A stretch of DNA of 64,000 nt, from contig NZ_JAPFQO010000007.1 of assembly GCF_026241195.1 (NCBI RefSeq), positions 1 through 64,000 of the forward strand. The letters are read 5' to 3'. Below the pieces are notes generated by a model. That model did not search any database and was not told the origin of the DNA. It worked only from the letters and a program-made list of their open reading frames with translations. The position numbers were made by a program, and so were the translations under genes. Origin of the DNA: Pontibacter anaerobius (GTDB taxonomy: Bacteria; Bacteroidota; Bacteroidia; Cytophagales; Hymenobacteraceae). Below, piece after piece: positions 25,583 through 35,062 of the stretch; the stretch's first letter is position 1, and every line of letters begins with the position of its first letter.

Positions 25583-27061
25583 ATGAGCAAAGGGTTACCT
25601 AAAAGAAGCGAAGATTACTCGCTGTGGTATAACGAGCTGGTGAAGAAGGCAGGCCTGGCAGAGAACTCGGCCGTGCGCGGGTGTATGGTGATCAAACCTT
25701 ACGGCTATGCCATCTGGGAGAAGATGCAGCGTGTGCTGGATGACATGTTTAAGGCTACTGGCCACGAGAACGCTTACTTCCCGCTGTTTGTGCCCAAGAG
25801 CTTGTTTGAGGCCGAGGAGCAGAATGCTGAGGGCTTTGCGAAAGAGTGTGCCGTGGTAACCCACTACCGCCTGCAAACCGACCCCGACAAGGCCGGCAAG
25901 CTGCGCGTAGACCCAAATGCCCGGCTCGAGGAAGAACTGATCGTGCGCCCAACCTCTGAGGCCGTGATCTGGAACACCTACAAAAACTGGATTCAGAGCT
26001 ACCGCGACCTTCCTTTACTGATAAACCAGTGGGCTAACGTGGTGCGCTGGGAGATGCGCACGCGCCTGTTCCTGCGCACGGCTGAGTTCCTGTGGCAGGA
26101 AGGGCACACGGCCCATGCCACTGCTGAGGAAGCCATTGCCGAGACGGAGCAGATGCTGGAAGTATACGCTACTTTTGCCGAGCAATACCTGGCCCTGCCG
26201 GTAATCCGCGGCCTCAAAACGCCGAATGAGCGCTTCGCCGGCGCTCTGGAGACGTACTGTATCGAAGGTTTGATGCAGGACGGCAAGGCGCTACAGGCAG
26301 GTACATCGCACTTCCTGGGCCAGAACTTCGCCAAGGCCTTTGATGTGAAGTATGCCACGAAAGATGGCGGGCTGGAGCACGTATGGGGAACCTCCTGGGG
26401 TGTGAGCACGCGTTTGATGGGTGCGTTGGTAATGGCACACTCGGATGATGAAGGCCTGGTGTTGCCTCCGAAGCTGGCCCCTATCCAGGTGGTGATTGTG
26501 CCAATTTACAAAGGCGAGGAGCAGCTGGCCCAAATCTCGGAGAAGGTGAACCAGCTGAAGCGCGAGCTGCTGGCCAAAGGCATCAGCGTGAAGTTTGATG
26601 ACCGCGACACCGAGCGCCCGGGCTTTAAGTTTGCCGAGTGGGAGCTGAAAGGCGTGCCGGTGCGCATCGCCATCGGTGCCCGCGACCTGGAGAACGGCAC
26701 CGCCGAAGTGGCCCGCCGCGACACCAAGGAGAAAAGCACCCAGCAATTCGCCACCCTGGCAGACTACATCCCGGCCCTGCTCGATGAGATCCAGGAGAAC
26801 ATCTACAGCAAAGCCCTGAACTACCGCGAGGAGCACACCACCAAGGTAGACTCTTACGAGGAGTTTAAGCAGGTACTGGAGACCAAAGGCGGCTTTATAC
26901 TTGCCCACTGGGACGGCACCCCTGAAACCGAAGAGCGCATCAAGGAGGAGACGAAGGCCACTATCCGCTGCATCGCCCTGAACACGCCTGAGGAAGACGG
27001 CGTGGACATGGTAACCGGCAAGCCAAGCAAGCGCCGTGTATACTTTGCAAAGGCCTACTAA
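25583..27061 (+). CDS. proS: Prolyl-tRNA synthetase, archaeal/eukaryotic-like type
   Basis: This class IIa synthetase charges tRNA-Pro with proline. Motif 2 and 3 regions are visible as [26 protein letters not shown] and the later [14 protein letters not shown], which carries the class II arginine, and the anticodon-binding domain begins near 300 ([11 protein letters not shown]). The length of 492 residues and the absence of an inserted editing domain identify the short type found in archaea, eukaryotes and many Bacteroidota rather than the E. coli type. The C-terminal zinc-binding-like extension ends in RRVYFAKAY. It is monocistronic and followed by a good terminator. Confidence 0.95.
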   Translation: MSKGLPKRSEDYSLWYNELVKKAGLAENSAVRGCMVIKPYGYAIWEKMQRVLDDMFKATGHENAYFPLFVPKSLFEAEEQNAEGFAKECAVVTHYRLQTDPDKAGKLRVDPNARLEEELIVRPTSEAVIWNTYKNWIQSYRDLPLLINQWANVVRWEMRTRLFLRTAEFLWQEGHTAHATAEEAIAETEQMLEVYATFAEQYLALPVIRGLKTPNERFAGALETYCIEGLMQDGKALQAGTSHFLGQNFAKAFDVKYATKDGGLEHVWGTSWGVSTRLMGALVMAHSDDEGLVLPPKLAPIQVVIVPIYKGEEQLAQISEKVNQLKRELLAKGISVKFDDRDTERPGFKFAEWELKGVPVRIAIGARDLENGTAEVARRDTKEKSTQQFATLADYIPALLDEIQENIYSKALNYREEHTTKVDSYEEFKQVLETKGGFILAHWDGTPETEERIKEETKATIRCIALNTPEEDGVDMVTGKPSKRRVYFAKAY

Positions 27062-27124
27062 TGCTTTGTTACCTGTTGCTCGTTACTAGGTATTCGTAAC
27101 CTGCAGCAGCGACTATACTTTTAC

Positions 27125-27163
27125 AGCGCCACTTCCCTGACCGGAGGTGGCGCTTTTGTTTTT
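27125..27163 (+). terminator. Terminator of proS
   Basis: A 12-bp stem with one T-G pair (27125-27136 with 27143-27154) is followed by TTTTGTTTTT. Confidence 0.88.
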
Positions 27164-27245
27164 AGAGGGGTTTATACTTTGGCGGCAACTATTCTAATAA
27201 ATCATGAAGAAATTGCTATATTGTACACTATAACACCTAAGCCCT

Positions 27246-27719
27246 ATGCTACTGGATTGGATTACAGTGATTGCGCTTATTGGCATTGGCCTGCTACTCA
27301 TCATAGTGGAGCTGATATTCGTACCAGGCACCACGGTGGTGGGGATAATTGGCTTTGTACTTACAGCCATCGGGGTGTGGATTGGCTATGCCGCACTGGG
27401 CACCAACATCGGCCACATCATACTTGCTGCCACCGTACTTATTGGTGGCCTTGCCTTTTTCTACAGCTTCCGGTCAGACAGCTGGTCGCGCTTTGCCCTG
27501 AAGGAGCAGAACCGGGGCCGCGTGAACGAAGAGTACCAGCATACGTTGGCTGTGGGCGAGGAAGGCATAACTGTTTCGGCCTTGCGGCCGCAGGGCACTG
27601 CCTTGTTTGCCGACCAGCACCACGAGGTACAGACCAATGGTGAGTTTGTAGCCCCCAACACCTCTATTCGCATTATCAGACTTAACCAAAATAAGATCAT
27701 CGTAGAAGCAATCTCCTAA
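27246..27719 (+). CDS. NfeD-family membrane protein
   Basis: This short NfeD protein of 157 residues has three or four N-terminal helices (about 5-25, 28-45 and 57-72) and a C-terminal OB-fold domain (from about 95, [19 protein letters not shown] ... [18 protein letters not shown]). NfeD1b proteins of this kind are partners of flotillin-like SPFH proteins in membrane microdomains. The next gene, 10 bp downstream, encodes exactly such a protein, so the pair probably acts together at the inner membrane. Confidence 0.9.
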   Translation: MLLDWITVIALIGIGLLLIIVELIFVPGTTVVGIIGFVLTAIGVWIGYAALGTNIGHIILAATVLIGGLAFFYSFRSDSWSRFALKEQNRGRVNEEYQHTLAVGEEGITVSALRPQGTALFADQHHEVQTNGEFVAPNTSIRIIRLNQNKIIVEAIS

Positions 27720-27729
27720 CCTAACCCTA

Positions 27730-28725
27730 ATGGAAAACCTAACCCCCATTTTTCTTATAGCAGGCGGCATTATCCTGCTCATCATCTTTTTATACTTTGT
27801 GCCGATCAGCCTCTGGATCACGGCGCTCTTCTCGGGCGTAAAAGTAGGCCTCCTGGAGCTGGTGTTCATGCGCATCCGAAAGGTGCCGCCAAGCCTCATC
27901 GTCAACTCTATGATCAACGCCACCAAGGCAGGTATCGACGTAACCACCACTGAGCTGGAAACACACTACCTGGCTGGCGGAAACGTGCCGAACGTGATCA
28001 AAGCGCTTATCTCTGCCGACAAGGCCAATATTCCGCTATCGTTTAAGCAGGCCACCGCCATCGACCTGGCAGGCCGTAACGTATTTGAGGCGGTAACCAC
28101 CTCTGTTAACCCGAAGGTGATCAACACGCCTAACGTGGCCGCTGTGGCGCAGGATGGCATACAGCTGATTGCCAAGGCCCGCGTAACGGTGCGTGCCAAC
28201 ATCATGCAGCTGGTGGGCGGCGCCGGCGAGGAAACCATACTTGCCCGCGTGGGTGAGGGTATTGTAACCTCCATCGGCTCGTCGGGCTCGCACAAGGTGG
28301 TGCTCGAGAACCCGGACATTATCTCGAAACTGGTGCTGCAGAAGGGCCTGGACGCCGGCACAGCCTATGAAATCCTCTCGATTGATATTGCCGACGTGGA
28401 CGTGGGCGAGAACATCGGCGCCAAGCTGCAGATAGACCAGGCCAACGCCGACCTGAAAGTGGCGGAGGCCAAGGCAGAGGAGCGCCGCGCCATGGCCGTA
28501 GCCGTAGAGCAGGAGATGAAGGCCAAGGCCCAGGAGGCGCGCGCTAACGTGATCCAGGCAGAGGTAGAGGTGCCGCAGGCCATTGCGGCGGCCTTCCGCA
28601 GCGGCAACCTCGGCATTATGGATTACTACCGCATGCAAAACATTCAGTCGGACACCGACATGCGCAACAACATCGCCAACCCGGGCCAGGGAGGCGGAGG
28701 CAGCAGTGGCAGGCCGAAAGAGTAA
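27730..28725 (+). CDS. floA: Flotillin-like protein FloA
   Basis: This membrane-anchored scaffolding protein of 331 residues has a hydrophobic N-terminus that forms a hairpin or helix (8-35), an SPFH-type domain to about 230, and a coiled-coil region rich in Ala, Glu and Lys (230-285, with [22 protein letters not shown] as the core in pieces). The tail is a Gly-rich run. Family members organise lipid-protein platforms and affect envelope stress, protein quality control and fluidity. It is translationally close to nfeD upstream and ends at a strong terminator. Confidence 0.94.
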   Translation: MENLTPIFLIAGGIILLIIFLYFVPISLWITALFSGVKVGLLELVFMRIRKVPPSLIVNSMINATKAGIDVTTTELETHYLAGGNVPNVIKALISADKANIPLSFKQATAIDLAGRNVFEAVTTSVNPKVINTPNVAAVAQDGIQLIAKARVTVRANIMQLVGGAGEETILARVGEGIVTSIGSSGSHKVVLENPDIISKLVLQKGLDAGTAYEILSIDIADVDVGENIGAKLQIDQANADLKVAEAKAEERRAMAVAVEQEMKAKAQEARANVIQAEVEVPQAIAAAFRSGNLGIMDYYRMQNIQSDTDMRNNIANPGQGGGGSSGRPKE

Positions 28726-28769
28726 AAACAGCGAGGGCCGCTTTCAAATGAAGGCGGCCCTTGCTGTTT
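28726..28769 (+). terminator. Terminator of the nfeD-floA unit
   Basis: A 16-bp stem with one G-T pair (28726-28741 with 28754-28769) starts at the end of the floA stop codon. Its 5' arm begins AAAC and the 3' arm ends GTTT. Confidence 0.88.
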
Positions 28770-28788
28770 ATTAACAGTGACTTTATAC

Positions 28789-29196
28789 TTAGTCCTGTTG
28801 GTTTAACGCCCGGATTTTCTCTATTAACTCATTTCGCCGCACTGATACGAAACTGTAGTTCACACCTTCTCCAGTGGTTATTTCTATCCCAAAAGGGAAA
28901 ACCCACATCCAAGGCTTCTTTTCCAGGATTACAGTATCCCTTAGGTTGATAACAGTGCTGTCTTGCCCGTTTAAGTATAACGCCCCAAAGTATGGGGAAG
29001 GGATAAAAATCAGCTCATCCGCCGTAGCAACCACGCGTCCTTTTGCTGGCCATACTTTAGGAGCTTTCCGGTATAGCTCTACATGCTTCTGCTCCATCAG
29101 TATGTCTATGTCTGAGGAAGTATAAGTTGGCATCTTTTGGCTGCAACTCATCAAGGCCAGTAACATCAGTAGTCCCGTTAGTCTTACAGTTCCCAT
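28789..29196 (-). CDS. Small lipoprotein with a PH/GRAM-like strand pattern
   Basis: This protein of 135 residues has a signal peptide ending in the lipobox LMSC (Cys near 18). The mature part has a short polar linker with Thr/Ser and Asp, then a mostly beta domain (VVATADELIFIPSPYFG ... TVINLRDTVILEKKPWMWV ... INYSFV-like strands) that resembles pleckstrin-homology or GRAM folds, ending in a helix (NELIEKIRAL). The function is unknown. A truncated copy of its first 40 codons lies 1.4 kb away at 30561-30731 on the same strand. Confidence 0.7.
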   Translation of the reverse strand: MGTVRLTGLLMLLALMSCSQKMPTYTSSDIDILMEQKHVELYRKAPKVWPAKGRVVATADELIFIPSPYFGALYLNGQDSTVINLRDTVILEKKPWMWVFPFGIEITTGEGVNYSFVSVRRNELIEKIRALNQQD

Positions 29197-29279
29197 TACA
29201 ATTTGTATTCACCTTCCCGATAAAAAACGCCCTGATGCCGGTTTAGATAGACAATGGCAAGTCATTTCTTTAGAAAAGC

Positions 29280-30398
29280 TTAATAGTACCGCCCGATTTT
29301 CTCCACGATAGCCTTCTTCATCTCGTATGGCACAATAGAGCCTTGCTTGCGGTAGAGCACCTTGCCCCCCGGCTCAATTAAAAGTGTATAAGGCAGCGCC
29401 CCCTGCCACTCCGGGTCGATGGCTTCGATAAGCTTATACTTGTCTTCGGAGTTGAAGAGGTAGTTTTTGTTGGAGGCCTCTAGTTTCTTCAGGGCGGCCA
29501 GCGCCTTGTCCTTTTTGTCGGGCTTGTCGGCGCTGATGGTGATGAACTCGAAGTCGCGGTTGCGGTACATCCGGTTGATGTCAACAAAGTCTGGCAGCTC
29601 CTGCACGCAGGGGCCGCACCAGGTAGCCCACACATTTACCAGACGTACTTTATCCGTGTTGTTTTGCAGCAGGGCCTTTAGGGCCGGCTCGTCAATCAGC
29701 TCCAGCGTCACCTCTTCTTTCGCCCACTGCTCCCTTGCCCGCTCGGCCAGTGCTCTTTTATCAGCCCACTTTATAGAGCAGCCGAACGTCTTTGTTGTGG
29801 CAACAGGTACCGGCTTACCGGCCAGCAGGGCATCCAGCGCTTTGCGTGTATCCTCGGCGTTGGCAGAGCCCGGTTTCTCGGAGCTGTCGAGCCGGCCGTT
29901 GTACTGCAGCTTGCGCTGCTTGTCGAAAAGGAACACGTGCGGCGTGGCAGCCGGCCCGTACGCCATCGACATTTTCTGCGTCTCTCCATCATACAGGTAA
30001 GGGAAGTTATAGCCTTTTTCCTTTGCCCGCACTTTCATCTCCTCAAAGCTGTCGCCCATGTCGCTGTAGCCCAGTTCGTCGAGGCTCACCGCCTCCGGAT
30101 CGTTGGGCGACACCGCTACCACGGCCACTCCTTTGTCTTTGTAATCTTTGGTTAAGGCAATGATACGGTCTTCGTATGCCTGCGCTGTGGGGCAGTGGTT
30201 GCAGGTGAATATAATGGCCAGCACCTTGGCGTCGTTAAAGCTTTTCAGCGTGTAGGTTTTACCGTCTGTGCCCGGCAGACTGAAATCAGGCGCCGGAGCC
30301 CCTATCTCCAGCGGCTTGGGGTCGGCGGCAAAGCCTGTTGCGGCCAGCAACAGCATGTATAACAGCAGAAAGCATTTTAGCAAAACAGATTGTGCCAT
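29280..30398 (-). CDS. Exported protein with two thioredoxin-like domains (peroxiredoxin-like plus TlpA-like)
   Basis: This periplasmic protein of 372 residues has a signal peptide (1-24), an N-terminal AhpC/TSA-type redoxin domain (30-190) with CNHC at Cys66/Cys69, and a C-terminal TlpA-like thioredoxin domain (about 225-372) with WCGPC at Cys261/Cys264. The first domain belongs to the group of thiol-disulphide proteins with a CxxC at the redoxin peroxidatic position (TCNHCPTAQAYEDRI). The combination suggests that one domain hands electrons or disulphides to the other, perhaps in cytochrome maturation or repair of oxidised thiols; that is inference. Fused double domains are less common than single TlpA proteins. 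Confidence 0.85.
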   Translation of the reverse strand: MAQSVLLKCFLLLYMLLLAATGFAADPKPLEIGAPAPDFSLPGTDGKTYTLKSFNDAKVLAIIFTCNHCPTAQAYEDRIIALTKDYKDKGVAVVAVSPNDPEAVSLDELGYSDMGDSFEEMKVRAKEKGYNFPYLYDGETQKMSMAYGPAATPHVFLFDKQRKLQYNGRLDSSEKPGSANAEDTRKALDALLAGKPVPVATTKTFGCSIKWADKRALAERAREQWAKEEVTLELIDEPALKALLQNNTDKVRLVNVWATWCGPCVQELPDFVDINRMYRNRDFEFITISADKPDKKDKALAALKKLEASNKNYLFNSEDKYKLIEAIDPEWQGALPYTLLIEPGGKVLYRKQGSIVPYEMKKAIVEKIGRYY

Positions 30399-30550
30399 AG
30401 TTATCTCTTTTAAGTTATCTATATAAATTTTAAATAAATCTTTAATTAATACCTAATATAGGTATTAATATGCTCTCTTCCAACTCCGGCACGCACTCCT
30501 ACAGACGCAGAAATTAGCTTTCCGCCATAGCATACCTGCAAAACAAAAAT

Positions 30551-30578
30551 CGCCCGCACCTTAAGTTTGGCGCGGGCG
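30551..30578 (-). terminator. Hairpin at the end of the truncated lipoprotein copy
   Basis: CGCCCGC (30551-30557) pairs with GCGGGCG (30572-30578). On the minus strand ATTTTTGTTT follows. The stop codon of the small reading frame lies in the loop. Confidence 0.7.
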
Positions 30579-30731
30579 ATCAGCTACATGCGGTATGAGT
30601 AAAATGCTTAGGCTTACATGCTTCTGCTCCATCAGCACCTGTTTGCCTGAGGAAGTATAGGCAGGCATTTTGAGGCTGCAGCCCGGCAAGGCCAGCAACA
30701 TCAGTAGTCCCGTTAGTCTTTCAGTTGTCAT
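30561..30731 (-). pseudogene. Truncated copy of the small lipoprotein gene at 28789-29196
   Basis: The minus strand reads a 56-codon frame from ATG at 30729-30731. Its first 39 codons follow the intact lipoprotein gene closely, including LTGLLMLLAL, the lipobox Cys, KMPxYTSS and the phrase LMEQKHV. Similarity stops abruptly after the bases GCATGTA, and the last 17 codons are unrelated and run into a terminator. It lacks the whole beta domain. I read it as the remnant of a tandem duplication; a short expressed lipopeptide is the alternative. Confidence 0.75.
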
Positions 30732-30795
30732 GCAAGTTCTCCCAGCTTTCCCATAATAACCGTACTAATTCAGCGCAACAATGCGCAGAGTTGAT

Positions 30796-31542
30796 CTATG
30801 GCAACTCTGCCTTGAACTTCACCAGAATATGAGAGCCCCAGTTGTCGTTACCACGCTGCTGTGTATAGTATCCTTCTTTTGCTGCTTTATCGAGGTAAAA
30901 ATGACTGCTACCTCCTGCAACTATATTGTGGGCGATTAGCCGATCAGCTTTATCTTCGGTTTGGTCAAAGAATTTGAAGAACGGTTCGAAGGTATAAGGC
31001 GAGTATGGCCTCCCCAGCAGAATCCGATCCACGGCAAAGGTCAGCGGCAGGTCTTCTCTGGTAACCGCAGGGCGCACGTCACTCTTGAAGATTACCTGTT
31101 CTTTATTGTTCTCAATGGCAGAAACCTGCAAGTATACATCCGGGTTGCCTTCCGAAGGCGCTCCAGTGTCGCCTCCCTCCAAAGCATAGTTTTCGAAGTA
31201 GCTCAGCAACTGCACCTCGTAGGCATATAGCCGCGCCACCTTTACCTCCTTTTCAGTCGTTTTTGCAACGCCTGCGGTATACGTTGTCAGGGTAATAGTA
31301 TAAGCACCTGGCTCCGTATACGTAAACGAATCAGGCTCCCGCTGTGTAGAGGTTGTTCCGTTACCGAAGTCCCAGTGGTAACCATCTGCTTCGCTCACGT
31401 CTTTGATGGTGACGTACTCTTCTGTAGTGTAAAATTCATCCGGGATGGTAAACTCAGGAGCAGGCACCACTAATTTTTCTTCTTTATCGCAGGAGAAGAG
31501 TACCCAAGCCATCAAGAAAATCAGGAGAAAGTTCTTTTTCAT
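30796..31542 (-). CDS. PKD-domain lipoprotein
   Basis: This exported lipoprotein of 248 residues has a lipobox VLFSC (Cys18). A PKD-like immunoglobulin fold spans about 28-103, with the hallmark YHWDFGNGTTS (WDFGNG) and FTYTEPGAYTITLTT. The remaining 140 residues are a beta-rich domain that I do not recognise, with VQLLSYFENYALEG and many aromatic residues. PKD domains in Bacteroidota are usually protein- or glycan-contacting spacers on the cell surface. It is a single gene. Confidence 0.8.
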   Translation of the reverse strand: MKKNFLLIFLMAWVLFSCDKEEKLVVPAPEFTIPDEFYTTEEYVTIKDVSEADGYHWDFGNGTTSTQREPDSFTYTEPGAYTITLTTYTAGVAKTTEKEVKVARLYAYEVQLLSYFENYALEGGDTGAPSEGNPDVYLQVSAIENNKEQVIFKSDVRPAVTREDLPLTFAVDRILLGRPYSPYTFEPFFKFFDQTEDKADRLIAHNIVAGGSSHFYLDKAAKEGYYTQQRGNDNWGSHILVKFKAELP

Positions 31543-31730
31543 TGCTAAGTTAAGGATTAGGCTGGAGAAGTAAGAGGTAAAGGATGACTGGCTTAGACCG
31601 CTGAATAGTTAAATATCTTTAGCACAGGCGATTCGAATATATTAACAATTTCACATATAGTAACATATCCAGATGAAATATTTTTACCTTACCTACACCC
31701 CTAAAGCCACAATGCTGAATTACCAAAATA

Positions 31731-31765
31731 AAAATCCCGCCCCTATACTTTAGAGGCGGGATTTT
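31731..31765 (-). terminator. Terminator of the lipoprotein gene at 31791
   Basis: AAAATCCCGCC (31731-31741) pairs perfectly with GGCGGGATTTT (31755-31765). The loop contains TATACTT and another copy follows on the plus strand. Confidence 0.88.
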
Positions 31766-31790
31766 ATACTTTCTACGTTGTAAGTCTTTG

Positions 31791-32639
31791 CTACTGCGCC
31801 TTCAGCGTGAAGGTTCTCTCTACGCTGTTAAATGGACCAGGCAGCACATTGCCGTTATTGTCTACCAGCTCCAGCTTAATCTTGTTCTCACCCATTGGCA
31901 GGCCTTCCATAATGTATGGCATCCAGCGGTCCAGCATAAACTCGGTGCCGTTTATAGTAGCGCGCACTTTGTTGCCTGTGGTGGAGAGGTTAGTATTCAC
32001 CAGATAGAAGTCCAGCATCACCTTTTCCGTTTCATTAGGCCCCACATACTCACCTTTCGGGCGGCTGTAGAACATGTGCGGAGCATTCTCGTCAAACTCC
32101 ATCGTTTCGGTTGGCTTACCTACGGTTACCTTGCGCAGGTCATAGGCGCCTTTATGCTTCAGGCTCTCGTGGTAAGAACGCGAGATGAACGACAGGATCA
32201 CGTGCTCTCCTTCCGTCAGGTCTTTAGAGAACTCGGTCTCATAGTGGGCCGTGTAAGGCTCGTTATCCACAATGTTATGGATGTGCTGCCCTTGCTGCGA
32301 GTTTGCCATGTGCTCGGCATTTGAGTGCGGCGTCATGCGGGTCAACTGGAAGTTAGACAAGGTATAGTCAAACTGAACCGGCCCCGGCTCCACCACTCCT
32401 CCTGCAGGCGGCGTGTTGAGGCGCAGCTGCGACTCAGGGTATTTCTGCGAGTTGTCGAACGCGTAAACGCGCAGACCGTTCTTACTCATAACAGCGCCTG
32501 AAGGGCTTGGCCCTCCAGACACCCTAGATGTTGCGGCGGGTGTTTGATTTTCGGCTTCCTGCGTCTGGCGTGCGGTATCACAGGCCGAGAAACAGAGCAT
32601 CAGGGCCGAAGCCATCAGTAGGTACGTTTTTTTCATCAT
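31791..32639 (-). CDS. Lipoprotein of unknown function
   Basis: This protein of 282 residues has a signal peptide with lipobox CFSAC (Cys20). A polar Gln/Thr/Ser linker (22-55) leads to an all-beta region with two parts: about 70-170 (VQFDYTLSNFQLTRMTPHSN, a His-rich phrase HMANSQQGQHIHNIVDN near 110-125, then a strand with EGEHVILSFISRSYHESL) and about 175-282 (VMLDFYLVNTNLS ... FMLDRWMPYIMEGLPMGENKIKLELVDNNG), which resembles an immunoglobulin-like fold. Similar proteins occur in Cytophagales, some labelled phosphopeptide-binding, but I cannot support that function. The His cluster could bind a metal. Confidence 0.7.
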   Translation of the reverse strand: MMKKTYLLMASALMLCFSACDTARQTQEAENQTPAATSRVSGGPSPSGAVMSKNGLRVYAFDNSQKYPESQLRLNTPPAGGVVEPGPVQFDYTLSNFQLTRMTPHSNAEHMANSQQGQHIHNIVDNEPYTAHYETEFSKDLTEGEHVILSFISRSYHESLKHKGAYDLRKVTVGKPTETMEFDENAPHMFYSRPKGEYVGPNETEKVMLDFYLVNTNLSTTGNKVRATINGTEFMLDRWMPYIMEGLPMGENKIKLELVDNNGNVLPGPFNSVERTFTLKAQ

Positions 32640-32736
32640 TATTCGTTAGGTTAGCGATGTAGCTAATTTAGTAATTTTTCTTCGTATATTGCGAACTACG
32701 TGAACATCACGAAAAAGTATACGCTAAAAATTATAT

Positions 32737-33720
32737 ATGAGCGAGATTTTGTTTGACGAGATTCCTTCTCTCGACCTGGCGGATTTCACTTCTGGAGATG
32801 CTGAGAGAAAGGCTCAATTTGTTAAGCAGCTAGGCGAAGCCTACCAAAACATCGGCTTTATTGCCCTGCGTAACCATGGCCTCAGCGATGAGTTGACTGA
32901 AAAGCTTTACGCGGCCACAAAAGAATTCTTCGCCTTGCCAGATGAGGTGAAGCAAACGTATGAGAACCCGGAGCTTGCAGGCCAGCGCGGTTATGTAGGC
33001 AAGGGAAAAGAGAAAGCAAAGGGGTTTAACACCGGCGACCTGAAAGAGTTCTACCACGTAGGCCAGGAGCTGAGCGATATTCCGGACAGCGACCCAATCA
33101 AAGCAGAATACCCTGCGAACATTTTCCCGACCGAAGTACCGGCATTTAAGGAGGTTACCCTGGAGGCGTACCGCAAGCTGGAAGCCGCAGGTAAGCAGGT
33201 GCTGCGCGCCATCGCCGTACACCTGGGGCTGGAGGAGAACTACTTTGATGAGAAGGTCAAGTATGGCAACAGCATCCTGCGCCCTATCCACTACTTCCCG
33301 ATCGAGAACCCAGACAGTGTTCCTGCCGATGCGGTGCGCGCTGCCGAGCATGGTGACATTAACTTGATCACGCTGCTGATGGGCGCCAGCGCCGACGGTC
33401 TGCAGGTGCTTCGCCGCGACGGCCAGTGGATTCCGATCACCGCCCTGCCAGAGCAGGTGATCGTGAACGTGGGCGACATGCTGGCGCGTTTAACGAACAA
33501 CAAGCTGAAGTCTACCATCCACCGCGTAGTAAACCCGCCGCGCGAGCTGATGCATACTTCACGCTACTCTATCCCGTTCTTCATGCACCCACGCTCCGAA
33601 ATGGACCTGACCTGCCTGGAGAGCTGTATCGATGAGCAGCACCCGAAGGCTTTCCCGGATGCCACCGCAGGTGAGTACCTGAACGAGCGCCTGGTAGAAC
33701 TTGGCCTGAAAAAAGCCTAA
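32737..33720 (+). CDS. 2-oxoglutarate/Fe(II) oxygenase of the isopenicillin N synthase-like family
   Basis: This cytosolic non-haem iron oxygenase of 327 residues has the DIOX_N domain at 8-115 (IGFIALRNHGLS is typical) and the double-stranded beta-helix core at about 175-285. The ligands are His205-x-Asp207 and His262. Arg276 in RYSIPFF binds the 2-oxoglutarate carboxylate. Family members oxidise small molecules; in many bacteria this group is annotated only as 2OG oxygenase and the substrate is unknown. It stands alone, with a tight terminator behind it, so context gives no pathway. Confidence 0.9.
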   Translation: MSEILFDEIPSLDLADFTSGDAERKAQFVKQLGEAYQNIGFIALRNHGLSDELTEKLYAATKEFFALPDEVKQTYENPELAGQRGYVGKGKEKAKGFNTGDLKEFYHVGQELSDIPDSDPIKAEYPANIFPTEVPAFKEVTLEAYRKLEAAGKQVLRAIAVHLGLEENYFDEKVKYGNSILRPIHYFPIENPDSVPADAVRAAEHGDINLITLLMGASADGLQVLRRDGQWIPITALPEQVIVNVGDMLARLTNNKLKSTIHRVVNPPRELMHTSRYSIPFFMHPRSEMDLTCLESCIDEQHPKAFPDATAGEYLNERLVELGLKKA

Positions 33721-33752
33721 TACAAATAGGCACATGCATCTGTAAACATAAT

Positions 33753-33790
33753 AGAGAGAGATGGCTTTAAAGCTGTCTCTCTTTTTTTAT
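33753..33790 (+). terminator. Terminator of the 2OG oxygenase gene
   Basis: AGAGAGA pairs with TCTCTCT through two G-T pairs and the palindrome GCTTTAAAGC, followed by seven T. Its position argues against a start for the next gene at 33761. Confidence 0.88.
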
Positions 33791-33802
33791 TTTTATGCCA
33801 CC

Positions 33803-34972
33803 ATGAGTTTGCGCTACTACATCTTCCTGAAAGACGTGTTGCTGCTGGCCCTCACTGCGTTTGGTGGGCCACAGGCGCATATTGCCATGATGTTTAAACT
33901 GCTGGTGGAGAAACGCCGCTACCTTACAGAGCAGGAACTGATTGAGTTAAACGCCCTCTGCTCCATCCTCCCCGGGCCTACCTCTACCCAAACGCTCACG
34001 GCCATTGGCTACAAGATTGGGGGACCTAACCTCGCCTACCTTACCCTGCTGGTCTGGATATTGCCTGCGGCCACCATTATGGCCGTAGCCGCCGTTACGA
34101 TCTCTTACCTGCAGGGGCAGGGTGTATCGCTCAGCTTTTTGCGGTACATACAGCCTATGGCGGTAGGTTTTGTGGCCTATGCTGCTTATATGATCAGCTC
34201 AAAGGTGGTGCACACCAAAACAGCTGTGTCGTTGATGGTGATTTCAGCTATACTTGCCTTCTTCTTCCATTCGCCGTGGGTTTTTCCTGCACTGCTGATA
34301 GCCGGAGGCGCCGTGACGGCCCTGCGCTTTAAGCAGCACCCCCGGGAGCAGAACAAGAGCCTCCACATCCAGTGGGCCAATTTTATACTTTATGTGGCGG
34401 TGCTGGTGGTTGCCGCCTTGCTGGGTGCCTATACTTCGTCGTTGCCGGTGCGCTTGTTCGAGAACTTCTACCGTAACGGCAGCCTCGTTTTTGGGGGCGG
34501 ACAGGTACTCATCCCGCTGCTCTACTCCGAGTTTGTCGATTTTAAAAGCTACCTGACCGGCGAGGAGTTCCTATCGGGTTACGCCATTGCCCAGGCGCTG
34601 CCGGGGCCAACCTTCTCGTTCACCTCTTTTGTGGGCAATCTGGCCATGCGCGAGTATGGTATTGCGGGCCAATTTTTAGGTTCCTTTGTGGCCACGGTAG
34701 GTATCTTTCTGCCCGGCACGTTCCTGATCTTCTTCGTAATTCGCTTTTGGGATGAGCTAAAGAAGTACAGGGTGATCCGCGCCTCCCTGGAAGGGATCAG
34801 CGCCGTAAGTTCCGGCATGGTGGTGGCCGCGGCCATACTTCTCTACCAACCCATCGAAAACACCCTGCTCAATTTCGGTATCGTACTGGCAACTTTCAGT
34901 CTGCTCATGTTCACCAAGATACCCGCGCCGGTGCTTATACTTACGGGGCTGCTGCTGGGGTTTGTGTTGTAG
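33803..34972 (+). CDS. chrA: Chromate-type (CHR) transporter
   Basis: This inner-membrane protein of 389 residues is of the long, two-repeat CHR type. Both halves carry the family phrase: FGGPQAHIAMM near 22-32 and FGGGQVLIPLL near 231-241, each followed by the PGP motif (LPGPTSTQT near 57 and LPGPTFSF near 270). In studied bacteria ChrA pumps chromate out and may also move sulphate; the natural substrate here is not known. The ATG at 33803 is chosen because an earlier in-frame ATG at 33761 lies inside the preceding terminator. The gene is convergent with rfbA. Confidence 0.9.
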   Translation: MSLRYYIFLKDVLLLALTAFGGPQAHIAMMFKLLVEKRRYLTEQELIELNALCSILPGPTSTQTLTAIGYKIGGPNLAYLTLLVWILPAATIMAVAAVTISYLQGQGVSLSFLRYIQPMAVGFVAYAAYMISSKVVHTKTAVSLMVISAILAFFFHSPWVFPALLIAGGAVTALRFKQHPREQNKSLHIQWANFILYVAVLVVAALLGAYTSSLPVRLFENFYRNGSLVFGGGQVLIPLLYSEFVDFKSYLTGEEFLSGYAIAQALPGPTFSFTSFVGNLAMREYGIAGQFLGSFVATVGIFLPGTFLIFFVIRFWDELKKYRVIRASLEGISAVSSGMVVAAAILLYQPIENTLLNFGIVLATFSLLMFTKIPAPVLILTGLLLGFVL

Positions 34973-35031
34973 GCGCGATACCTGGCTTTGCTTTTACCTT
35001 ACTATACTTCCCGGAAAAGTGTAAGCAAAAA

Positions 35032-35057
35032 AAGAGGCAGTCTTTCAACAGCCTCTT
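35032..35057. terminator. Bidirectional terminator between chrA and rfbA
   Basis: AAGAGGC (35032-35038) pairs with GCCTCTT (35051-35057), with GT/AC inside. On the minus strand it ends in a run of seven T. Confidence 0.82.
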
Positions 35058-35062
35058 ATACT

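Noticed and set aside
33761..33802. Upstream ATG as start of the chrA-type gene
   Set aside because: It lies inside a terminator hairpin and T-run of the preceding gene; the ATG at 33803 begins the conserved protein.
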